Below are positions 1 through 7,300 of a DNA stretch of 15,000 bases, piece after piece. Position numbers and translations under genes: made by a program. How positions within the stretch are numbered: the first letter of the stretch is position 1; every line of letters starts with the position of its first letter. The DNA is from Actinidia chinensis (taxonomy: Eukaryota; Streptophyta; Magnoliopsida; Ericales; Actinidiaceae). The stretch spans positions 12,465,390 through 12,480,389 of the forward strand of contig CM018908.1 in assembly GCA_009663005.1 (NCBI GenBank), in the 5' to 3' direction. The notes below the pieces were generated by a model. That model saw only the letters and a program-made list of their open reading frames with translations, was not told the origin of the DNA and did not search any database.

Positions 1-35
1 AAAATTTACCAAACATACCAATATAATTCAAAACA

Positions 36-330
36 AAACATCTCATAATAATGGTCAATAAAATTCATAAAAGTAACTAGATCTCACTTTATTTCACGGT
101 AATTAATATTTAAAAATGATTAATTTATTATTTGAAGTCACACTAGTTCATAACAATGGTCATATCCATTCATAACCAAATCAAAATAATTCATAACCAA
201 ACTAATAAAATTCATAAAACTAAGTTAATAATAATTCATAACAATGGCTATAAGCATTCATAACAAAACTAAAATAATTTAAGTATAACAATGGTTATAA
301 GCATTCATAAGAAAAATATAGCGACAAAGT
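36..330. repeat. Degenerate short tandem repeats, AT-rich
   Basis: Variants of the phrase cataacaatggt(c/t)ata and of attcataa(c/a)(c/a)aaa recur about every 20 to 90 bases here, giving an irregular array. The best copies start near 149, 237 and 283. No open frame or known element was recognised. The remaining sequence from 331 to 682 is AT-rich intergenic DNA with no gene. Confidence 0.5.
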
Positions 331-691
331 ATCGTACTTTGTGTGAAATTGGGCTTTTAATTCATGTCTTCGTGTCTATTTTTGGAATGGCTCGTTTATT
401 TGACGCTGATCTCGCCTCCCAAATCCAAATTTAAGCAAGCGAGTCAATAGAAATTGTAAAATTGAAACGTTTTCTCAACGAGTTTCTAATTACTATTAAC
501 TTTTAGTTAAAAATATTTAAGTATTTTCCAACTTCACAACTCTAGCCATGTATAAAAGGCCAAGTATTATCCAATTGGTAAGTGGAAGTACAATAACTAT
601 TAAAAAAACAATAGTACTAGAGATACATTATAAAATATTTTATATTTTTATTTCATTCTTGGGATTGGGGATGTGATTGGATTAACAAAAA

Positions 692-884
692 GATAGCTAA
701 TCAGATGGGCTTGAGAATCACGGGCTCGTCTACGTGGCGTGCCCACATTCACCTATTTGGGGTAGATGGAGTAATTTTATTTTTAATTTTTTTTAAAGTG
801 GGGTCCACCCCAAAATTGAGCCCGTAATAATACCACGAGCTCACCTACGTGGCACGCCCACATCCACCCGTCTGATCAGTTTTC
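692..884. mobile_element. Small Mutator-like MITE (193 bp) with 9-bp target duplication
   Basis: The exact 9-mer taacaaaaa flanks the segment at 683-691 and 885-893. The ends are imperfect inverted repeats (GATAGCTAATCAGATGGG on the left; GAAAACTGATCAGACGGG reading in from the right; about 13 of 19 match at the tips). A 9-bp duplication and a terminal G fit non-autonomous Mutator-like elements. It carries two copies of a 35-bp GC-rich block (719-753 and 834-868), each with a TACGTGGC core. It contains no coding sequence. Confidence 0.65.
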
Positions 885-893
885 TAACAAAAA

Positions 894-1818
894 ATACATA
901 AGACCTACTTTGTAAGAGATTGTCCCATAGTCCAATGGTTAAACAAACAAAGACCCCAAAATTGGACTAAATTTTAGATTAATTATCTCTTATACATTGA
1001 ACTATTGTATCCCACCTCTTCCTCTAGGACAAATAGTCTCGGGACTAGATAATCTCCAAATTATCTTACTTTTTTTATCTAAGGGTTTTAAATAATTCTC
1101 AAGGGTATCCTAATATTTATCTCATTCTAACCAAACATAATATATGATTACATTTAATTTCATATCTTATTTTGTAGTTTATGTGGTTAATCCCTCTTTT
1201 ATCCAATCTCTTGAATTAAATATGCTCTAATGGCATAGAAGGGAAGTTACAAAAATGCCATTTAATTTATATTTTTTAATATATTTTTCTCAAATGTCAA
1301 GGATATTTCATATTCATTAATAAAAATAAAAAAAATAATGTATTGAGAGACAAAGGGATTACGGACATAAATTACCTTCTTGTAGTGGTTTCTTTTAATA
1401 CAATATTTTGAATTTTTTTTAGATTCAAATATATGGAATCTCATTTTAAGGGTTCACTTAGGGATTTCAAAAACTCAAATCCGACCCTAAATAACGAAGA
1501 CGAGAGAGAATTCTTTTCCATCTATTATATTGACTTGAGGTTTTCATTTGAAGTAGAGGGATTACATTGAAGTTCAATGTAGACCACAAATTGCAAACTC
1601 TATCGTAATTTTATAACTCTAAATTTTAGAGAAGTTTGGTACTTTTTATTTGGCTCCCAATTCAAGGCAAAAAAGTCAAGAATAGAAAATGAAAAAAATA
1701 AATATAATTTAGTAAAGTAGTAAAGTTTTGAGAAGTTTGCAAGAGTGAGTTAAAAATATAAATTTTTTAAATAAAATATAAAGTAGGAAATTGGAAGACA
1801 AAAAAATGGAAGAAGAAA
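894..1818. other. Intergenic, AT-rich, no gene seen
   Basis: No coding exon or RNA gene was recognised. The stretch near 1100-1140 reads, on the minus strand, like a MITE end (ATGTTTGGTTAGAATGAG), but no partner end was found. A near-perfect 19-nt palindrome (tacattgaa, one base, ttcaatgta) lies at 1563-1581. A minus-strand frame of 60 codons at 1262-1444 is low complexity and unlikely to be a gene. Confidence 0.5.
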
Positions 1819-2255
1819 GGTTAAATTTAAAAAATAGTCCCTATAGTTTGTCTTGACTTCGATTTTGGACCTTGCATTTTAAATCCCACGATTTTAGCAC
1901 TATATTTTAATTTTCTAGACTAATCAGTCCAATTAATAATGGAACTTAATTTTTTGAATGGATTTACAGCACACGGCCCCCGTGTGTAACCTCATTTGAT
2001 GGCGATTTATAGTAGAATTAGACAAATAACACTGGAATTTTGGTGATTTAAAATGGTAATTGGGTGGGAATGGAGAAAAAATGTTAATTTGGTAACTCAA
2101 ATGTTGGTACATGTAGGGAAATATAAAAATATGTCCAAAAACATAACGACCTTTACCAATTGGACTAATTAGATGTTAAAATCACAAAATTTAAAAATAC
2201 AAGGATGAAAATGGAATTTGAGGCAAGCTATAAGGACAAATTTTATAATTTACCC
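1819..2255. mobile_element. Mutator-like MITE (437 bp), long inverted repeats
   Basis: The left end (GGTTAAATTTAAAAAATAG onward) and the reverse complement of the right end (GGGTAAATTATAAAATTTG onward) match over roughly 100 bases with gaps, including shared blocks GTCC(C/T)TATAG(T/C)TTG and AGTCCAATT. Flanking 9-mers are aagaagaaa (1810-1818) and aagaagaat (2256-2264), identical at 8 of 9 positions. There is no coding capacity, so this is a non-autonomous element. Confidence 0.7.
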
Positions 2256-2669
2256 AAGAAGAATTGTAAATGAACAAACCAATAGTGCTACTACTAATAA
2301 ACAAAGAAAAAAAGATGAAAATATAATGGGGAAATTATAAACAAAATCCTAAGGTTTGACCTTGATGCAAATTAAACCCTATAATTTAAATTATAACAAA
2401 TATAACTCTAAAATTTTAATATGGTCACAATTATACTATATGTGAGGCAAGATATAAGGACCATTTTTAGACAAGAAGAAATTGTAAATGAACAAACCAA
2501 TAGTGCTACTAATAATAAACAAAGAAAAAAAATAAAAAAGATAAAAAAATAATGGGGAAATTGTAAACAAAATCCTAAGTTTTGACCTCGATGCAAATTA
2601 AATCATACAGTTTAAATTATAACAAATCTAACTCTAAAATTTTAATCTGGTCACAATTATATTATGTGT
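2220..2669. repeat. Tandem direct duplication, period about 224 bp
   Basis: Two diverged copies lie head to tail: 2220-2443 and 2444-2669. Both begin gaggcaag(c/a)tataagga and share gtaaatgaacaaaccaatag, then the tract around aaaatccta, then taactctaaaattttaat and ggtcacaattata. Copy 1 starts inside the right inverted repeat of the 1819-2255 element, so copy 2 carries a short remnant of that transposon end. The short minus-strand frame at 2408-2596 is a by-product of this repeat. Confidence 0.75.
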
Positions 2670-2688
2670 CAGTTTCCATTTACTTGGG

Positions 2689-2916
2689 ATAAACCGTACC
2701 AAATAATTCTGAAAAAAAACTTTGGGAGACGACATCATTCAATATTTTTTCTTTTAAAGTCCTAATCGATTTAATTAGAGCTTATTTCCAAAATAAATTT
2801 GCATAAAATAACATAAATTTACTAGAAAATAGTTTTAATTGGATAGATTAAGACTTTAAAAGGAGAAAAATATAGAATGATATTGTCTCTTAATTTTTTT
2901 TGTGGAACCAGTTTAT
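2689..2916. mobile_element. Foldback-type inverted-repeat element
   Basis: Arms of about 90 bases face each other. The left arm (2689-2780) and the reverse complement of the right arm (2830-2916) share ATAAAC at the tip, then GAGAC(g/a)A(c/t)ATCATTC(a/t)ATATTTTT and CTTTTAAAGTC(C/T)TAATC. The short spacer is AT-rich. No convincing target duplication was found. It is probably a MITE, and its transcript would form a hairpin. Confidence 0.6.
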
Positions 2917-3059
2917 ACTTCAATTCTAGGTGCTTGGACGGACAAATTATTTTAATTATAATTAGATTAAAACTCTAAAATTTAATTTATTATAATTAAA
3001 ACTACAAACTAATACTTTTTTCTGTAAGTTTTCAAAATATAATAGAACATGGAGGGCCC

Positions 3060-3065
3060 CACGTG
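3060..3065. promoter_or_regulatory. G-box CACGTG (distal copy)
   Basis: A perfect palindromic CACGTG in the context CCCCACGTG. G-boxes bind plant bHLH (including MYC2, the jasmonate regulator) and bZIP factors. It lies 820 bp upstream of the ILL6-like ATG, of which about 566 bp are the inserted element at 3214-3770 plus its duplicated target site. Its role is inferred from motif and position only. Confidence 0.45.
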
Positions 3066-3113
3066 CTGCATTTCGACGCCGTAATCTACTCGTTATACGC
3101 TAACAAATTCCCC

Positions 3114-3119
3114 CACGTG
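3114..3119. promoter_or_regulatory. G-box CACGTG (proximal copy)
   Basis: A second perfect CACGTG, again in the context CCCCACGTG, 54 bp from the first. Paired G-boxes are common in jasmonate-responsive promoters, and ILL6 in Arabidopsis is known to be jasmonate- and wound-induced. That regulation has not been shown for this gene. Confidence 0.45.
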
Positions 3120-3161
3120 ACCCTTATGGGTCTCCCCTCGTTTATTCCCCATGTGTTCTTA

Positions 3162-3164
<3 letters not shown>

Positions 3165-3193
<29 letters not shown>
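3165..3193. repeat. (CT)n microsatellite upstream of the ILL6-like gene
   Basis: An uninterrupted CT dinucleotide run of about 29 bases. CT tracts of this kind are frequent near plant core promoters and 5' leaders. Here it precedes the inserted element, so it may once have lain much closer to the transcription start. Confidence 0.8.
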
Positions 3194-3195
<2 letters not shown>

Positions 3196-3213
3196 ACACA
3201 TAAATTAAATAAA

Positions 3214-3770
3214 GGGCAAATTTCACTTTACCACCTTATGAGATAGACCATGTGCGAATTACCTTCTTATGTTTATTTATCATTATACAATCCTTTCTAA
3301 TTTGTGAATTGAAGTGTATAATCAAAACTTTTCGTCCAAATTAATGAAAAGTGCAATTCATTTGCCTATTATGTAGAACTAACAACTTTTTAAGACATAA
3401 ATACCATTGTGAAATCTCAAAGTTTTTAAAAAAAGCAACACTTTCTTTTTTTCACTATTTTTTCTCTCTCCTACTCCCCTCCACGATCACCCTTCCTTCT
3501 CTCTCCGCCCCAACATCTTTAAATCACTATATATACAATGGTCTATCTATATACATGCACTACTACACCTCTCTCATCTCTCTCAATTTTGAGTGAATCA
3601 AATCAAAAGAATATGACAATGGTATATAGACAAATTTATAATTGTCATTAACTGTGGTTAAAGGTGCATTTTGTTCAAATATCATAGGATGTTTGTATGA
3701 TGATTTCTAAACGTGAGGACCGTTATCTATACATGACCTAAACTAAAAGGGGGCAAAGTGAAATTTTCTC
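3214..3770. mobile_element. Mutator-like MITE (557 bp) in the ILL6-like promoter
   Basis: Left end GGGCAAATTTCACTTTACC and right end (reverse complement) GAGAAAATTTCACTTTGCC match, and similarity continues for about 40 bases to a shared (g/a)CCATGT / GGTCATGT block. Flanking 9-mers are ttaaataaa (3205-3213) and ataaataaa (3771-3779), 8 of 9 identical. The interior holds a pyrimidine-rich tract and a TATATATA sequence. The 81-codon plus-strand frame at 3351-3596 shows no known domain and is not called as a gene. Confidence 0.75.
3528..3535 (+). promoter_or_regulatory. TATA-box-like sequence inside the promoter MITE
   Basis: TATATATA followed about 30 bases later by a pyrimidine-rich CACTACTACACCTCTCTC stretch is the usual layout of a plant core promoter and initiator. 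It lies inside the inserted element, about 350 bp upstream of the ILL6-like ATG. If used, it would give a leader of roughly 325 nt containing upstream ATGs (for example near 3539). The assignment is by motif only. Confidence 0.3.
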
Positions 3771-3771
3771 A

Positions 3772-3884
3772 TAAATAAAATATTCTCCATCGACTTTTCA
3801 TTTTCTTCTTCTTCTTCTTCTTCCCCCCCATTCCCACACTCTCTCTGCAACTGCAAACCCCCCTCCCCTTCTCTCTCTCCAAAT
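3772..3884 (+). promoter_or_regulatory. Candidate TATA-like site and CT-rich 5' leader of the ILL6-like gene
   Basis: An AT-rich TAAATAAAATA (3772-3782) lies about 105 bp before the start codon. It is followed by a leader with (CTT)n, C-runs and CTCTCTC blocks ending in CCAAAT just before ATG at 3885. CT-rich leaders are typical of plant genes. The TATA-like sequence overlaps the 9-bp target duplication of the adjacent MITE, so a related copy of the motif lies on the far side at 3205-3213. The transcription start is not defined. Confidence 0.4.
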
Positions 3885-4331
3885 ATGAACCCTCACAACC
3901 TCTCTCTCCTGTCTCTAATTTCAATAATTACAATCATCTCAACCATATCCATAGCCAAACCTTCCTCCGATCTCGACTTCTCCTACTTCGACAAAATCAC
4001 CCTCTCCGCGGCCGGCAACGCCCCTAAGAATGAAACCTCTCCGCGGCGGCGATCGGAGGCGATGACGCCGGATCCGTATGAGGAGGTCCTGAGGATCGCT
4101 AGGAAGCCGGAGAACGTGCGGTGGCTGAAGAATCTCCGGCGATGGATCCACGAGAATCCGGAACTCGCGTTCGAGGAATTCGAGACGAGTAGGCTAATTC
4201 GCGAGGAATTGGACAAATTAGGGATCGAATACCGGTTTCCGGTGGCGGGGACAGGGATCAGGGCCTCCGTGGGCAGCGGCGGGCCTCCGTTCGTTGCCGT
4301 CAGAGCCGACATGGACGCCCTCCCAATTCAG
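3885..4331 (+). other. ILL6: ILL6-like exon 1 (residues 1-149)
   Basis: Encodes the hydrophobic N-terminus (residues 6-24), a variable linker rich in Ser, Pro and Arg to about residue 60, and the start of the catalytic domain with [18 protein letters not shown] and ADMDALPIQ. It ends CAG before a GTACTC donor. The GC content is far higher than in the flanking intron, especially from 4000 on. The antisense frames at 3939-4151 and 3983-4312 are shadows of this exon. Confidence 0.93.
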
Positions 4332-7300
4332 GTACTCTGTTTCATCAATATCTTTTATGATGATAGGTTTTTGCTATTTTTCGTTTTATTGATTTTGTTA
4401 CAATTTGATCAAATTTTAATATTTTTTTTAGTTCAAAGCTGAAAATACAAATATTTTAATTAATCTGAGAAAATATCCTCTACAGGCAAAAAATAGCTGT
4501 TTTTTTTTGTTCATTAGTGAATATTTTTCAAAATGTTTTAAAATTTTAAAAATGATTTAAGAGAAAGTGGTAAGATATATTATTTTGATGAAAAGCTGAA
4601 ATTCACTAAAAATAAAAATAAAAACCAATGAGACTAAATTAACATTCCAAACAGGGTTAGTAAAAATACCACACTTCAATGGAGAGAATTGAGTAGAAAC
4701 ATCAAGTTGCCACTTTTTTATTTTTTGTGTTTGTTTTATATTTGTTTAGTAAACAGAAATTAAAAATATATTTATGTTCATATTTTTATAAACTATTTAA
4801 AAACATAAATATGGTGGTGGTGGTGGCAGCGAAAGGAAATCAAGGAGGAGGTAGTGGTGGCAGTGGCAATGGTGGTGGAGGCGTCAGCGGTGGTACGGCG
4901 GTGGAGGCGGTGATTTTGTAAATAATTTTTCACTATTTTTAGAAATAGTGGTAATAATTTTGTATTATTTTTAATTATAAATAGCAATCTAAATAAATTT
5001 ATATTTATATTTATACTAAAAAATAAAATAAAAACAAAAATAATAAATAATAAAAAGTTATCAAACATCAACCAAGTGTCAAGTTTTGAGTGTACCATTT
5101 GAGCCAAGTTAAAGAGAAGCGTGAAAGATTTGCAACCATGATGAATGGTTCCTGTATTGAAATGGATGGGACAACTTATCACACAAGCTTACATGATTTC
5201 GTAAACGTAGATAGCTTATGTTAGGAGTGAAAAATCAACATTTCGTAGCATATTATAATAGTGTGTATATATTATGATAAAGTGGGTATGATTACAGGAA
5301 TTAGTTGAGTGGAAGCACAAAAGTAAAGTCGCCGAAAAAATGCATGCCTGCGGCCATGACGCCCACGTGGCCATGCTCATTGGCGCCGCCAAGATTTTGA
5401 AGATTCGTGAGCCTCATTTAAAGGTATATTATTTTTCAATTTCCAACTCATCTACAAATGCAAATTTTTACTTTTTTTATTTTTATAAAAAAGGAAAAAA
5501 ACCAATCGTCTATGGATAAATCATGGAGTTGTGGAAGGATTTACAGAATAAAATAAAAATTAAAAAAAAGAGAGAATCCAAATCGTATATTACTTGTGTT
5601 TCCCCCTATTTTCCTTTTATCTTGGTGAATTCATTGTTTATACAACCTTTCTTTCGTTGGTGCTACGCGAGTTGAGTAGATCATGGACCCTTAATCATTA
5701 CGGGTCACATTCCAAAAATCCAAAGCGGTCAGTTTTCTTAAAAAAATTAAATGAGAAATGTTCGTACATATCATAGTGTACTTTTTCTTGCGTGTTAATA
5801 TATATATATCACGACCATTCCTCGTAAAATAATCAAAGCACAGAGGAGGTAAGTCAGAGAGAATCTACGTTGTTGTTTTTTTAGGCTTTTTAGTCGCTTT
5901 GTTTTGGAGTATTTTTATTTGATGTGAATTTTTTTAATCGTTTGATAAATAAATTATATTTTTTTAATCATTTGGAAAAAGTTTAAAAATGTAAAATTTT
6001 GATTTAATTTGGAATAAGTTTACTAAAAAAACAAAATCAATTTTAATATACAAATTAACTATTTTTTTGTATTTAATAGTTTTTTTTAAAAAAAATTGAA
6101 TAAATTCTTGCATTTTCAAAATTTTCTCATTTTTCTCGTAAAAAGAAACCAAAAAATTATGTAATTTTGATTAAACGATAAAAATTTTTTTAATAAAGTA
6201 GAAAAATTTTAAAATCAAAACAACTATTTTTTTTAAAAAAAAATATGACTAAGCCAAACTGGGCCCACTTTTTTTAGAGGATAGAAAGGTAAAACTCCAT
6301 TGTCAGATGGATAAGTTTGTTAAATTTTTACATGAAAGCTACATAACGACTCTCCCTTCAGTGACCCACCACCAATTTGCCCATACATGTTTTTGTACTG
6401 AGCTAGTTCTGGTTAAAATTTGGGGTCCTCTAGTTTATTTTCATTTCCAGCTTTGTTATGAACTACGTCTAATTATAAAGAGGTCCTTCAATAAAATAAT
6501 TGCAACAACGCCCCTGCAACATCATGTCTCCATCCTTGCTATAAATGTGCCTAGTGATGGAGAATTGTGTGATTCATTTATGTTTTTGAAAATTGGAAAG
6601 CAAAAATTGATACGAAAACTTTAACGAGGATTTTCATTTCCAAGGAGGGTTTAAAGGTGTTGTGTAGTTTTCAAAAGATGGTTTACATTCGAAAATAGAA
6701 AAGAAGAAACTGATACGAAAAACTTATCGAGAAGTTAGAAGTGTGTTGTGTCATTTTGGAAATCTATTTATTTGATTTTCTTGAAAATAAAGAAAGTAGA
6801 AATTCATACCGAAAACTTGTTAGGCAATCCCAAAATTGTTTTTACGAAAACCATATTTTTTGGGAACACTTTTACGGGGTTTTTTAAATGAATTTCTACA
6901 AGAAAATTTGTTAGAAATAGTTTTTAATTTTTTTTTAGGGTAAATTTCACTAACCTCTCCTGAGGGGTTTGACAAATACAATCACCTTCTCTGTAATTTT
7001 AAAAATAGTAATGATCTTCCTTATTTTTAAAATTAATATTAAAATTCTCCCTTAGAGCTCATTTTTTGTGAAAAAATAACAAACTTGCCCTTTAATTTTG
7101 GGTTTTTTAAATTATTTTTTCAATACACCCATTAAGTTAAATAAACTTTATTTTTTAAAAAGTAATAAAAAAAATATTTTTAAGTATATTAAGATCAGGT
7201 GCACTTAAAAAATAAAATATTTAGATAATTTGTTTTTAAAAAAATTATTGATAATAATTTTTTAATTTTTTATGTACATTAGGAGTACTTAAAAAATAAA

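Noticed and set aside
1..330. CRISPR-like or centromeric array in the first 330 bases
   Set aside because: The repeat phrases vary in length and spacing and there are no uniform spacers. It is ordinary degenerate AT-rich repetition in plant DNA.
3351..3596. 81-codon frame upstream of the gene
   Set aside because: It lies entirely inside a bounded MITE and has no recognisable domain.
3939..4312. Two minus-strand open frames over exon 1 (70 and 109 codons)
   Set aside because: They are antisense shadows of the GC-rich ILL6-like exon 1, with no family resemblance of their own.
4490..4625. Possible further inverted repeat in intron 1 (TTAGTGAAT ... ATTCACTAA)
   Set aside because: Only a short core matches. 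In DNA this AT-rich, and without a target duplication, it is not distinguishable from chance.
4727..5182. Gly-rich plus-strand frame and a His/Thr-rich minus-strand frame in intron 1
   Set aside because: Both come from the GGN triplet run inside a transposon. There is no start context, domain or splice support.
6307..6624. 105-codon frame in intron 2
   Set aside because: No known motif, low-quality composition, and overlap with degenerate intron repeats. It would need to be an intronic nested gene with no other support.
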